64,000 bases of DNA from Beroe forskalii (taxonomy: Eukaryota > Ctenophora > Nuda > Beroida > Beroidae). This document shows, one piece after another, positions 1 to 11,764 of this stretch. The translations under genes and the position numbers were made by a program. The stretch is from positions 62,001-126,000 of the forward strand of contig WFMF01000467.1 in assembly GCA_011033025.1 (NCBI GenBank). The letters run 5' to 3'. Position 1 is the stretch's first letter. Each line of letters begins with the position of its first letter. The notes under the pieces are model-generated. The model was not told the DNA's origin and did not search any database. It saw nothing but the letters and a program-made list of their open reading frames with translations.

Positions 1-1090
1 ATCTACCAATCAAATCTCTTCATTTTAATCCCTAGAACATACCTGGAAAGTTTCAGGACGATTCTCCAAAAAATGTAGGAGGAGATTTTTAAGATCATTT
101 TCGGCAAATCGTGATTGAAATTTGCTCGCATACTGTAATTACAGGCAAATTCTGATTTTCAAATTCTGATTTTCAAAAACGTGTTTTCCAAAAAATTTGG
201 CTTGAACCCCCCCCCCCCCCTAATTATGAAGATTTCTTTGTTTTGCGATAAAGCTGGATATCACATTTAACTTCGAGTTCGATAGGTTGCTTTTAGAACT
301 CGATATTTAGCTTTAAAACGAGTTTTAGGGTGATCAGCCGAATAATGTTGTCATTAGAGGTCTCTGGATATTGAACTACATACTGCTTGAAATTATGTTT
401 ATAGGATGGTGAATGAATAAGGGTTTCTCCATGTCTCGCATGGGAAATATACGCAGCACTCATAAAGCATTCGATTCACATGGACGTTTTGTAGAAATAA
501 GGGGTTTGAATCAAATTGATTTTTAAACGCAATTTTCGAATGATTACATTGAAAAAGTTCAAATAGGTACGATAAATACATGTGAAATTGAACCCAGTTG
601 CTGTATTTCTGCACATGAGTTCACATGGGCGATTTGTAGAAATTAGGGAATATGAAGAAACTGATATTTACATGTGATTTTCGACTTGATTACATTGAAA
701 TTAGTCATCCTGGGTCCAATCCCCCCAGAAGTTCTCAACTGCCACCTTGCCAAAAACTTCCCCCTTAAATTTTCAAAATCTCCTATCCCCTTTTTAGCAC
801 CCCACCCCTGAATTTCAAAAATTCGACCAACCCCCCACCAAAAACTTCGAAAATTTTTCTAAGATATCTTCATTGAACTTTTTACAAAAGAATTAACCCA
901 AAGTAGAAACTTATTTCTACCCTGAGTTATGGGATTTTAAAAATCGGAATTTGCCTGTAATTACAGTATGCTCGCAAATTTCTATCGCGATTTGCCAAAA
1001 ATGACCTTAAAAATCTACCTCCTCCTACATTTTTTAGAGAATCGTCCTGAAACTTTCAAAATATGTTCTAAGGATTAAAATGATTTGTTT
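1..1090. repeat. Foldback element with ~170-bp inverted arms
   Basis: The first ~185 bases reappear as an imperfect reverse complement at about 930-1090. For example, CTGTAATTACAGGCAAATTC near 134 pairs with GAATTTGCCTGTAATTACAG near 947, and ATGTAGGAGGAGATTTTTAA near 75 pairs with TTAAAAATCTACCTCCTCCTAC near 1006. The ~740-base loop has no convincing coding sequence; it contains a poly-C run near 210-221. The left arm may begin before the window. A non-autonomous foldback or MITE-like element is the likely identity; the family is not recognised. Confidence 0.7.
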
Positions 1091-1486
1091 GAAAACCCCG
1101 AAGGGCACCACAAAGGGCTTCTAAATATAGTTAAAAATTAACATCAATCTTCACTTTGTATACATCAATCTTAAGTATATAATCCTATCAAAGTCGATGC
1201 TGGGATAATTCCGGCAATGAAAAAGTGTCTGTAGGCCACATCAAAATAAAACCAAATGAAATCAAAACCGCGAAAACTTATCAGTTTTGTGTGGGAAATA
1301 ATTGTCAAAAACTGCTCGATCAGTGATGAAACAAAACACACAATCGACATACACGGAATATTCAACTTGGGCTATACAATACTTTCATATTAATTGCATT
1401 TTTCATACATGTTTGTAATTTAAAGAGCCTTAATAATGTAATTATGTAATTATAATCACAAAGAGAAATAAATTATATGATAACAT
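1091..1486. other. AT-rich stretch, no gene seen
   Basis: No coding sequence is supported. The motif GAAAACCCCGAAGGGCACCA at about 1091-1110 recurs near 4347-4366 (GAAAACCCCGGAGGGGCACCA), where it follows a (GATT)4 tract. This suggests a shared end sequence of a dispersed repeat, possibly the tail of the neighbouring retrotransposon fragments. Confidence 0.4.
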
Positions 1487-2613
1487 CTACTCCTTATCAG
1501 CGCTCAATACGTGGCCTCCTTTAATGAAATGTAACTTGTTTGGTTCAGCAATTCGTTTTGATTTCAGCTGATTGACTAAATTGCGGTGCACTTCACGTTC
1601 CTCTAAAGTCCTATCCGGCAAATGAAAACTTGTTTGTACTCCTCCGAATCCCTCAACATCCTGGCTTTTTTGAAAATCTGCATAACAAAGTCCGAGCAGG
1701 AGAGAGCTACTTTAACCGGACGTGGAGTTTGCTTCTTACCCTTCATTCCGATCCTGCATGCTTCAAACTTCGGCTTCTCTCCGACATTATTCAGAACATC
1801 ACTGACTCTCTCGTTGATATTCTCCTCGGATTCCTCTGCGAGGCCGAATATCACTACATTCCGACTACGGTCCTCCTCTGCAACCACGTTCTTCACCACT
1901 TATTTCAGAATTCTTTGGTCCAATACACTTCCATCAGTCCTTGAGCTTTGCACCGTCTCACTGTAAGACTTTAACTGTGTCTCAACTCTGTCTCCAACTG
2001 AGGTCACCACCGAGTCCTTCAGCTCCTGCAACTGAGAAACCTTTGAAGTTATCAGCTCCGCTTGTAGCTTAAGAACCTGCTCCTCACTGTAAGACTTCAA
2101 CTGTGTCTCAACCCTGTCTCCAACTGAGGTCACCACTGTGTTCAACTGTGTCTCAACTCTGTCTCCAACTGAGGCCACCACCGAGTCCTTTAGCTCCTGC
2201 AACTGAGAGTTCTTTGCATTGATCAACTCCTCTTGTAGCTTGATGATCTGCTCCTGTTTCTTGATCATTTCTGATTTCTGCTGCTGTAAATCGAACTCCA
2301 GATGCTCAACCATTTCCGTTTGTGTGGTGACTATTCTCAAGGCAGTTACCAGTTTTGCAGACATTTGCTCCCGGCTGATCTCTCTTCGTCTGGAATAAGA
2401 TTCTCCGTCCATTCCATTAGGGTGGTTTTCGGACGGAAGAAGATTCTTCATACCCCTTAACCAATCTCTATAGTCGTTTTTCACTCTCTTGAAATCAGTT
2501 CTTTCTCTGTTTCTTCCTGCCATGGCCATGATACACAGTGAGTATACCACAGCGCAGCACGTTGCGATTAACAAGCAGCGATAACGAGCTGATAAGAGAG
2601 GTGAGAAATGCAA
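1487..2613 (-). pseudogene. Non-LTR retrotransposon ORF1 remnant (CR1/L2-like)
   Basis: Reading from 2613 downward, the product starts with basic sequence (MAGRNRERTDFKRVKNDYRD, about 30 residues in), then a long Gln/Glu/Lys-rich coiled coil. Inside the coil the block QLQELKDSVV..SVGDRVETQL repeats about four times. An RRM-like segment follows with RNVVIFGLAEESEE, as in ORF1 proteins of CR1/L2-type elements. An in-frame TAA at 1900-1902 splits the frame. A one-base shift near 1625 then moves the reading to LPDRTLEEREVHRNLV, which runs to a stop at 1487. ORF1 proteins bind element RNA. This copy is broken, and no matching ORF2 lies downstream in the same orientation. Seen: the motifs and both breaks. 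Inferred: clade. Confidence 0.72.
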
Positions 2614-2902
2614 CGTATGTGAAAGTACAAAGCTAGCAATGAAGAGATTTGTTTAGTGGATTTTTGATTTAGGCCTTTAAACCGAAAATATTTGATTTTG
2701 AAATTTCGATTTTTTCATTCCGTAAAGTTTTTCTGATAGCAACGATGCTCCTCTATCATTTCTAGTCAAAAACTCCATTTTGGCCATCAACACCCCGAAT
2801 ACCCCCCCCCCCCTGCCCCCTTAAGTAAAGGCAAAAGTTATGGCATAATCCACGAATTCACCTGAATTCGCTGCGAATTCAGGTGAATTCAGGTGAATTC
2901 AA
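2614..2902. repeat. Short spacer with nested GAATTC palindromes
   Basis: At about 2855-2910 the sequence is a run of near-palindromic units of the form GAATTCACCTGAATTCGC, with six or so GAATTC sites in under 60 bases. It adjoins a poly-C run near 2804-2813. No gene is seen. Confidence 0.5.
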
Positions 2903-3820
2903 GTGAATTCGCAGCGGAGTCCGCTAAAAAATAATTTTTGGCGGACTCGCTGGAGTCCGCCTCGGACTTACTTACTTAGCAAGGGAAGTGACGAGTTTGA
3001 GCAATTGATTTACGAAAGAAACTTGATCCCTACAGTATCCATGGCTACCCAGGAAAGGCCTGGTTGTAAAGCCTATCTCATAGACAATATACGGATCAAC
3101 TCTACTGATAACTTGCTCTTGTCAGGCGTTCTCAAGTCAAGAGTCTCACATCACTTCCCAATTTTCGATATCTTTGAATGCAGCTCCCACAGTGATGCAA
3201 AACCTGAGAAGAGACTCCCAAAATACGATTTTTGTGAAACGAATGTAAATAAATTTGTCTCCGATGTAAAAAACAAATTTGCAACTCGTCACCCTAACTA
3301 TGAGTTCCATGAACACAATTTTAATGGCTTTGTATCGTTCCTCCACAAAAAAATTGACGCCCACTTTTTGATAGATGAAAATGTGTATTCAAACTCAAAA
3401 AGGAACAGATTATTTAACCCCTGGATAACAAATGGAATCATTGCGTCAGTGCAGCGCAAAATTTACTTCTATCAGCAGTGGAAAAAGTCTTGTAACGACC
3501 ATAGCAAACATGGAGATGACGAACTCTATCAACGTTACAAGAACTTTCGATTTGAGCTAAGAAAGGTTATTAAACAGGCCAAGAAAACTTATTACTATAA
3601 GAAATTCGAAAATGTAGAAGGAGACATGAAAAAAACCTGGAAACTGATCAATGAACTGAGGGGGAAATCAAAAGTTAATATTAAAGCATCATTCATAATC
3701 AATGGTGAAATGGTAACAGATAGAAGGGTTATTGCCAAGGAGTTTAATATGTTCTTCTCATCTATCGCTAGGAACCTTAACACAAAGGTATATTCTTCTA
3801 CACCACTGCAGATTTGGTGA
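2903..3820 (+). pseudogene. Non-LTR retrotransposon ORF2 fragment (endonuclease end and linker)
   Basis: The open frame encodes about 305 residues. The ATG-proximal ~30 residues are probably not element sequence. From about residue 30 it reads like the last part of an apurinic-type endonuclease domain: FEQLIYERNLIPTVSMATQE, then a SHHFPIF block in the place of the usual S-D/H-H-x-P-[IL] motif. A basic linker with PWITNGIIASVQRKIYFYQQ and KTWKLINELRGKSK follows, typical of CR1/L2/Jockey ORF2 proteins just before the reverse transcriptase. The frame stops at 3820 before any RT motif, and the N-terminal catalytic part of the endonuclease is absent. It is a fragment truncated at both ends, in the opposite orientation to the ORF1 remnant to its left. 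Confidence 0.75.
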
Positions 3821-4530
3821 CTGGAGGTCCTGACGGGAACTGCAAATTCCCTGAGCAAACTGCAAAATTTCTCAGATTGCAGAGCAAATTTCGTGGATGT
3901 TGCATCAAATCGAAAAATCTGCAGTTTGTTCGAGTGCCATAGCATTCATGACAAGCCTTTCAATAAAGTTATATGATCCAAACTGCAGTTTGTTTCTTCG
4001 TCTTCACAAGAAAATCTGCTTTTTCAGGCATTTCTGGGGTCTTTGGTTTTGTAGTAGAAATTATGGTCCCAGGCAATTTATTCATGCTCGGAACCTCTGG
4101 CTCCTGGGGGCTGCGCCCCCAGACCCCGCCTTTAATTCAGCACCAATATGAATTTTAAATGTTAAGTGAACAATGAAAGTTTTTCTTGCAGAAATATAAC
4201 TTCCACGCAATTTCTAAATGTGTGGAACTTCTGGGGGTTTTGCCCCAAGACCCCTGCCCTGTAGAAGGTGCCAAACCTATTTAAACCTGCTACTAGCTTT
4301 TGCGAACGAGGTGGCGCAAAGCGCCACCGAGATTGATTGATTGATTGAAAACCCCGGAGGGGCACCACTAAGGGCTTTAAAAACTTAATTACATAATGTA
4401 TCAATGAGACCAAACTGCAAGGAATTTCTCGGGAACTGCAAAAAAATATTATCTGCACCTATGTTCTTCTACTCTGTCAACAGAACTTCCAGGACCAGGT
4501 GATAGCTTTTTGTCATTTTTAGATCCCAAA
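3821..4530. other. No gene; short GC hairpins and a (GATT)4 tract
   Basis: Two copies of a snap-back motif are visible: CTGGGGGCTGCGCCCCCAGA near 4105 and a degenerate one near 4228. The same motif recurs four times at 9.8-10.4 kb inside a DNA transposon. A (GATT)4 microsatellite lies at about 4331-4347. No coding sequence is supported. Confidence 0.5.
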
Positions 4531-7500
4531 GGCTGTGTGAGGAGAGCACTAAGAGATACTTCCTATTCAGGCTGTGTGAGGAGAGCACTAAGATTTCAGG
4601 CTGTGTGTGGGAGAGCACTAAGAGATACTTCCTATTCAGGCTGTGTGAGGGAGAGCACTAAGAGATACTTCCTATTCAGGCTGTGTGAGGGAGAGCACTA
4701 AGAGATACTTCCTATTCAGGCTGTGTGAGGGAGAGCACTAAGAGATGCTTCCTATTCAGGCTGTGTGAGGGAGAGCACTAAGAGATACTTCCTATTCAGG
4801 CTGTGTGGGGAGGCACTTAAAGAGATACTTCCTATTCAGGCTGTGTGAGGGAGAGCACTAAGAGATACTTCCTATTCAGGCTGTGTGGGGAAGCACTAGA
4901 GATACTTCCTATTCAGGCTGTGGTAAGAATACTTCCTATTCAGGCTGTGTGAGGGAGAGCACTAAGAGATACTTCCCTATTCAGGCTGTGTGAGGGAGAG
5001 CACTAAGGCTGTGTGAGGAGAGTACTAAGAGATACTTCCTATTCAGGCTGTGTGAGGGAGAGCACTCCTATTCAGGCTGTGTGAGGGAGAGATACTAAGA
5101 GGGAGATACTTCCTATTCAGGCTGTGTGAGGGAGAGCACTAAGAGATACTTCCTATTCAGGCTGTGTGAGGGAGAGCACTAAGAGATACTTCCTATTCAG
5201 GCTGTGTGAGGGAGAGCACTAAGAGATACTTCCTATTCAGGCTGTGTGAGGGAGAGTACTAAGAGATACTTCCTATTCAGGCTGTGTGAGGGAGAGCACT
5301 AAGAGATACTTCCTATTCAGGCTGTGTGAGGGAGAGCACTAAGAGATACTTCCTATTCAGGCTGTTGAGGGAGAGCACTAAGAGATACTTCCTATTCAGG
5401 CTGTGTGAGGGAGAGCACTAAGAGATACTTCCTATTCAGGCTGTGTGAGGGAGAGTACTAAGAGATACTTCCTATTCAGGCTGTGTGGGGAGAGTACTAA
5501 GAGATACTTCCTATTCAGGCTGTGTGAGGGAGAGCACTAAGAGACTTCCTATTCAGGCTTAGGCTGGCTGTGGGGGAGAGCACTAAGAGATACTTCCTAT
5601 TCAGGCTGTGTGAGGGAGAGCACTAAGAGATACTTCCTATTCAGGCTGTGTGAGGAGAGCACTAAGAGATACTTCCTATTCAGGCTGTGAGAGTACTAAG
5701 AGATACTTCCTATTCAGGCTGTGTGAGGGAGAGCACTAAGAGATACTTCCTATTCAGGCTGTGTGAGGGAGAGCACTAAGAGATACTTCCTATTCAGGCT
5801 GTGTGAGGAGAGCACTAAGAGATACTTCCTATTCAGGCTGTGTGAGGAGAGCACTAAGAGATACTTCCTATTCAGGCTGTGTGAGGGAGTACTAAGAGAT
5901 ACTTCCTATTCAGGCTGTGAGGGGAGAGCACTAAGAGATACTTCCTATTCAGGCTGTGTGAGGGAGAGCACTAAGAGGAGAGATACTAAGAGATACTTCC
6001 TATTCAGGCTGTGTGAGGGAGAGCACTAAGAGATACTTCCTATTCAGGCTGTGTGAGGAGAGCACTAAGAGATACTTCCTATTCAGGCTGTGAGGAGAGC
6101 ACTAAGAGATACTTCCTATTCAGGCTGTGTGAGGGAGAGCACTAAGAGATACTTCCTATTCAGGCTGTGTGAGGAGAGCACTAAGAGATACTTCCTATTC
6201 AGGCTGTGTGAGGAGAGCACTAAGAGATACTTCCTATTCAGGCTGTGTGAGGGAGAGCACTAAGAGATACTTCCTATTCAGGCTGTGTGAGGAGAGCACT
6301 AAGAGATACTTCCTATTCAGGCTGTGTGAGGGAGAGCACTAAGAGATACTTCCTATTCAGGCTGTGTGAGGGAGAGCACTAAGAGATACTTCCTATTCAG
6401 GCTGTGTGAGGGAGAGCACTAAGAGATATTCACGCTTCCTATTCAGGCTGTGTGAGGGAGAGCACTAAGAGATACTTCCTATTCTATTGAGGAGAGCACT
6501 AAGAGATACTCTGTGTGAGGGAGAAGCACTAAGAGATAAGATACTTCCTATTCAGGCTGTGTGAGGGAGAGCACTAAGAGATACTTCTATTCAGGCTACT
6601 TCCTATTCAGGCTGTGTGAGGGAGAGCACTAAGAGATACTTCCTATTCAGGCTGTGTGAGGAGAGCACTAAGAGATACTTCCTATTCAGGCTGTGTGAGG
6701 GAGAGTACTAAGAGATACTTCCTATCCAGGCTGTGTGAGGGAGAGCACTAAGAGATACTTCCTATTCAGGCTGTGTGAGGAGAGTACTAAGAGATACTTC
6801 CTATTCAGGCTGTGTGAGGGAGAGCACTAAGAGATACTTCCTATTCAGGCTGTGTGAGGGAGAGCACTAAGAGATACTTCCTATTCAGGCTGTGTGAGGG
6901 AGAGCACTAAGAGATACTTCCTATTCAGGCTGTGTGAGGGAGAGCACTAAGAGATACTTCCTATTCAGGCACTAAGAGATACTTCCTATTCAGGCTGTGA
7001 GGGCACTAAGAGATACTTCCTATTCAGGCTGTGTGAGGGAGAGCACTAAGAGATACTTCCTATTCAGGCTGTGTGAGGGAGAGTACTAAGAGATACTTCC
7101 TATTCAGGCTGTGTGAGGGAGAGTACTAAGAGATAGATACTTCCTATTCAGGCTGTGTGAGGGAGAGCACTAAGAGATACTTCCTATTCAGGCTGTGTGA
7201 GGGAGAGCACTAAGAGATACTTCCTATTCAGGCTGTGTGAGGGAGAGCACTAAGAGATACTTCCTATTCAGGCTGTGTGAGGAGAGTACTAAGAGATACT
7301 TCCTATTCAGGCTGTGTGAGGAGAGTACTAAGAGATACTTCCTATTCAGGCTGTGTGAGGGAGAGCACTAAGAGATACTTCCTATTCAGGCTGTGTGAGG
7401 GAGTCTAAGAGATAGGCCTATTCAGGGAGGACTAACTAAGAGATACTTCCTATTCAGGCTGTGTGAGGGAGAGCACTAAGAGATACTTCCTATTCAGGCT

Positions 7501-8129
7501 GTGTGAGGGAGAGTACTAAGAGATACTTCCTATTCAGGCTGTGTGAGGGAGAGCACTAAGAGATACTTCCTATTCAGGCTGTGTGAGGGAGAGCACTAAG
7601 AGATACTTCCTATTCAGGCTGTGTGAGGGAGAGTACTAAGAGATACTTCCTATTCAGGCTGTGTGAGGGAGAGCACTAAGAGATACTTCCTATTCAGGCT
7701 GTGTGAGGGAGAGCACTAAGAGATACTTCCTATTCAGGCTGTGTGAGGGAGAGCACTAAGAGATACTTCCTATTCAGGCTGTGTGGGGAGAGCACTAAGA
7801 GATACTTCCTATTCAGGCTGTGTGAGGGAGAGCACTAAGAGATACTTCCTATTCAGGCTGTGTGAGGGAGAGCACTAAGAGATACTTCCTATCCAGGCTG
7901 TGTGAGGGAGAGCACTAAGAGATACTTCCTATTCAGGCTGTGTGAGGGAGAGCACTAAGAGATACTTCCTATTCAGGCTGTGTGAGGGAGAGCACTAAGA
8001 GATACTTCCTATTCAGGCTGTGTGAGGAGAGCACTAAGAGATACTTCCTATTCAGGCTGTGTGAGGGAGAGCACTAAGAGATACTTCCTATTCAGGCTGT
8101 GTGAGGGAGAGTACTAAGAGATACTTCCT
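4531..8129 (+). repeat. 40-bp minisatellite built from the start of an SVOP-like exon (~90 units)
   Basis: The unit is GCTGTGTGAGGGAGAGCACT followed by AAGAGATACTTCCTATTCAG. Units vary by small deletions (GAGGG/GAGG), C/T changes (GCACT/GTACT) and a few scrambled copies near 6420-6550, 6960 and 7395-7440. The first 39 bases of the unit match the first 39 bases of the intact TM8 exon of the minus-strand SVOP-like gene (exon start 20614). The final CTATTCAG resembles a 3' splice site formed at each unit junction. The last unit runs directly into the rest of that exon at 8130. Unit length is not a multiple of three, so most short open frames across the array are meaningless. Confidence 0.92.
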
Positions 8130-8197
8130 CCTAGTGCAGTACACCTCCAGGAAAGATGCCTTCATCCACGTAGCCTTCTACATCACCTTTATAAACG
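8096..8197 (+). pseudogene. Duplicated SVOP-like TM8 exon with a 54-base deletion (left arm)
   Basis: This is the left-arm copy of the exon at 20459-20614. It begins in the last minisatellite unit (VRESTKRYF) and ends LLVQYTSRKDAFIHVAFYIT, followed by FING, at the donor G|GTACGT. Compared with the right-arm copy it lacks 54 bases, exactly 18 codons, covering most of TM8. The frame is therefore preserved but the membrane helix is lost. The retained bases after the deletion match the right-arm exon exactly over about 65 nt. Whether it is transcribed is unknown. Confidence 0.8.
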
Positions 8198-8391
8198 GTA
8201 CGTGAACCTTAGCTGTTTTACGGATCTAGCTGCCTTGCAGATACCTTGTGATGTTTTGCTCACTTATATCTAGGTGAAAGTTGCGTATATCATGTCACCT
8301 TCAGTCAAACCAATTTGAAATTTCGGTCATTTGAGACGCTTAAGTTTACTAAATTTTATGTTCGTCCAGCTCACTCGGTGTCATTTTGCAG

Positions 8392-8507
8392 GGTTGCTCT
8401 TTGCAATTTGTAAGTTTACTGGCGGAGTTTGGGTGCTTGTCTTCGCGACTTGTCTAGCGTTCAACACGGCCATAGGAGCAGTTTACTCCATTTCCTGGCT
8501 TTACATG
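8392..8507 (+). pseudogene. Duplicated SVOP-like TM9-TM10 exon (left arm)
   Basis: A 116-base exon lies between TTTTGCAG and ATG|GTTTGT and encodes LLFAICKFTGGVWVLVFATC and then LAFNTAIGAVYSISWLYM, two hydrophobic helices. It differs from the right-arm exon (20149-20264) at four positions, all synonymous (TTT/TTC, ACT/ACG, ATA/ATT, ATT/ATC). Flanking intron sequence is also nearly identical between the arms. It is listed as a pseudogene piece because the remaining exons of the gene are absent from this arm. Confidence 0.85.
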
Positions 8508-8700
8508 GTTTGTTTAACGTGTTTCTCAATTCTATGATGGTTAACTGAATTTAAACTTCGTATGGATCCGACACATACACTATACAGTTATAATAAAGTT
8601 ATGATGGATCAGACTGATAATCTGATATAAATGACTACGATCCTGTTAGATAAATGGGTGTTCAATTTGACGTCAGTTACAAAAGTAAAACTGGAATAGT

Positions 8701-9171
8701 ATTACACCAGCCACCACGTAATCCCTTGTTACCCCCTCAGATAGAGTACCACACCACATAATCCCCTGGTATCATCCACAGATAGAGTAACACCCCATTA
8801 AATCCCCTGGTACCCCCTCGGCCCTCAGATAGATTACTACCCCACGTAATCCCCTGGTATCCTTGAAGATAGATAACTCCTGCATTTATTCCCCTGGTAT
8901 TCCCCTCAGATAGAGTACTGCCCCATTTAATCATTAATCCCCTGGTATCCCCTCAGATGGAGTATTCCCCACGTAATCCCCTGGTTTCCCCCTCAGATAG
9001 AGTACTACCCCACTTCATCCCCTGGTATCCCTTCAGATAGAGTACCACCCCACGTAATCCCCTGGTATCCCCTCAGATAGAGTACTACCCCACTTTATCC
9101 CCTGGTATCCCCTCAGAAAGAGAACTACCCCACTTTATCCCCTGGTATCATCCACAGATAGAGTGCTATCA
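8701..9171 (+). repeat. 40-bp splice-acceptor minisatellite, left arm, part 1 (~11 units)
   Basis: The unit reads TATCCCCTCAG|ATAGAGTACTACCCCACTTTATCCCCTGG in plus orientation, where the bar marks the 3' splice site of the SVOP-like TM11 exon. Each unit therefore holds ~23 bases of intron end and ~17 bases of exon start. The array is continuous with part 2 apart from a transposon inserted at 9180-10641. Confidence 0.9.
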
Positions 9172-9179
9172 CAAGTAAT

Positions 9180-10641
9180 CTTACCTTCCAATAGTGGTCA
9201 GCCTCGTCAGCAGTGCTGACGGGGAAAAATTTTGGTCAAATAGGGGATTTTCAGTCAGTGACTCTCTTTGTGCGCGTAGCACTCAAAGCAAAAAGCTGGG
9301 GAAGTCTGTAGTTTGAGATTTTCAAGGAGGAATTCAGTTTTGGTAGGATATTTGACAGATGGGACATGAATATACAAATATTGAAACTGGGGCAGCCTGG
9401 GAGTTTAGAGGCCTTTAGATTGGTTCTGGGGTAGGAAAGGTGGGGCTTCAAGATTGGGATTGGGGTTGAGAAATTGGGGCTTCAAGATTTGGATTGGGGT
9501 AGGAAAATTAGGGCTTCAAGATTGGGGCTGAACTGTGGTAGGAAAAGTGGGGTTTTACGATTGGGATAGGAAAATGGGGCTTCAAGATTGTAGCCAAAGT
9601 AGGACTTCAAGATTGGGATAGCTCAATCCCAATTTGAAGTCCCACTTTTGCTACAATCTTTAAGGTAAGAACAAGGAAAAGTACTGCTTCATTGTAGGGC
9701 CTGCTTGTCATTTCAAAAACAGTTCATTACAGATTTCCTGTGCCATGCACAATTTTGGCTACAGTTAGTGTAAGAATCTTTATGAGGCGACAATTTCATC
9801 TACTTAAAACGTCTGGCTACTGGGGGCTGCCGCCCCCAGACCCCTGCTTGTCGTTTGAAATACAATTCGTTTCAGGCACCTTGAAATTTCGGCTACATTT
9901 AGGGTAGGAATCATTATGAGCCGACAATTTCATCGACTCAGAACGTCTGGCTTCTGGGGCTGCCCCCGACCCCTGCTCGTCATTTGAAAAACTGTTTGCT
10001 TTAGATTTTCTGTGTCAGTTACCTTGAAATTTCAACTCAAGTTTGGGTAAGAATCATTACGAGGCGACAATTTCATCTACTTAGAACGTCTGGCTTCTGG
10101 GGGCTGCCGCCCCCAGACCCCTGCTTGTCATTAGAACTAAAGTTCCTTACAGATTTCCTGTGCAAAGCACCTCGAAATTTCGACTACAGGTAGGGCAAAT
10201 TTCATTATGAGGCGACAATTTCATCTACTTAGAACGTCTAGCTTCTGGGGGCGGTAGCCCCCAGACCTCTGCTTGTCATTTGAAATACAGTTCGTTGCAG
10301 ATTTACTGTGCCAGGCACCTTGAAATTTCGACTCCATTTAGGATAGGGGTCATTACGAAGCGACGATTTCATCTACTCAGAATTTCTGGTTTCTGGGGGC
10401 TGCCCCTACTTGGTTTAAAGGTATAATTTCTTTTAAGAGATGCAGTCTATTAGAACCGTGGCAAAAATGGTTGTAAAAATTCGTTTGCTAAGCGAGCAGG
10501 CCTGAGAAAGTATAAAATTGGTCTTTAAGGCCGTGCAGCGGCGCTGATTGAGCTGTGTTATTAACTTCCGACCGAAATTTTGGCAAACTGGGGAATTTTC
10601 AAAAGCTGCTGACGGGGGAATTTCCCTTCCTGGAAGGTAAG
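9180..10641. mobile_element. Non-autonomous DNA transposon with perfect 8-bp target duplication
   Basis: The element begins CTTACCTTCCA and ends TGGAAGGTAAG, an 11-base terminal inverted repeat. It is flanked by CAAGTAAT at 9172-9179 and 10642-10649. It interrupts the acceptor minisatellite; the matching array in the right arm has no insertion, which gives an empty site. An 8-bp duplication fits hAT- or P-type elements, although the CTTACC terminus does not point to a specific family. No transposase is visible. Inside are degenerate repeats of CTTCAAGATTGGGATAGG (9430-9660) and four to five ~190-base units holding the hairpin CTGGGGGCTGCCGCCCCCAGA (about 9690-10420). Confidence 0.85.
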
Positions 10642-10649
10642 CAAGTAAT

Positions 10650-11764
10650 CCCCTGGTATCCCCCTCAGATAGAGTACTACCCCACTTTATCCCCTGGTAC
10701 CCCCTCAGATAGAGTACTACCCCACGTAATCCCCTGGTATCCTTGAAGATAGATAACTCCTGCATTTAATCCCCTGGTATTCCCCTCAGATAGAGTACTG
10801 CCCCATTTAATCCCCTTGTATCCCCTCAGATAGAGTACCACCCCATATAATCATTAATCCCCTGGTATCCCCTCAGATGGAGTATTCCCCACGTAATCCC
10901 CTGGTTTCCCCCTCAGATAGAGTACCACCCCATTTAATCCCCTGGTATCCCCTCAGATAGAGTACTACCCCACTTTATCCCCTGGTATCCCCTCAGATAG
11001 AGTACTACCCCACTTTATCCCCTGGTATCCCCTCAGATAGAGTACTACCCCACTTTATCCCCTGGTATCCCCTCAGATAGAGTACTACCGCACTTGATCC
11101 CCTGGTATCCCCTCAGATAGAGTACTAGCCCACTTTATCCCCTGGTATCCCCTCAGATAGAGTACTACCCCATTTAATCCCCTGGTATCCCCTTCAGATA
11201 GAGTAGTAGAGTACCACCCATATAATCCCCTGGTATCCCCTCAGATAGAGTACCACCCCACGTAATCCCTTGGTATCCTCTCAGATAGAGTACCACCCCA
11301 TATAATCCCCTGGTATCCCCTCAGATAGAGTACTACCCCACTTTATCCCCTGTATCCTCAGATAGAGTACTACCCCACTTTATCCCTGGTATCCCTCAGA
11401 TAGAGTACTACTGCACTTGATCCCTGGTATCCCCTCAGATAGAGTAATAGCCCACTTTATCCCCTGGTATCCCCTGATAGAGTACTACCCCATTTAACTC
11501 CTGGTATCCCTTCAGATAGAGTAGTAGAGTACCACCCATATAATCCCTGGTATCCCCTCAGATAGAGTACCACCCCACGTAATCCCTTGGTATCCTCTCA
11601 GATAGAGTACCACCCCATATAATCCCCTGGTAACCCCCTCAGTTAGAGTACCACCCCATTAAATCCCCTGGTATCCCCCTCAGATAGAGTACCACCCCAT
11701 TTAATCCCCTGGTATCCCCTCAGATAGAGTACTACCCCATTTAATCCCCTGGTATCCCCCTCAG
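10650..11764 (+). repeat. 40-bp splice-acceptor minisatellite, left arm, part 2 (~28 units)
   Basis: This has the same unit as part 1 and ends exactly at the 3' splice site of the TM11 exon (CCCCCTCAG|ATAGAGTACTACC at 11765). Nearly every unit keeps a pyrimidine-rich tract, CAG and the first exon bases, so dozens of near-identical candidate acceptors precede the exon. Some units carry one-base differences (CCCCTCAG/CCCCCTCAG, TTTATCC/TTTAATCC) or the variant AGATAGAGTAGTAGAGTACC. Confidence 0.92.

Noticed and set aside
1622..1966. Plus-strand open frames at 1622-1966
   Set aside because: They are shadows of the minus-strand retrotransposon ORF1 remnant.
3897..4158. Short frames around the GGGGGCTGCGCCCCC motif
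   Set aside because: The sequence is a small hairpin repeat also found at 9.8-10.4 kb, not coding sequence.
4531..8129. CRISPR-like array
   Set aside because: There are no unique spacers; the units are directly adjacent, in an animal genome, and match an exon.
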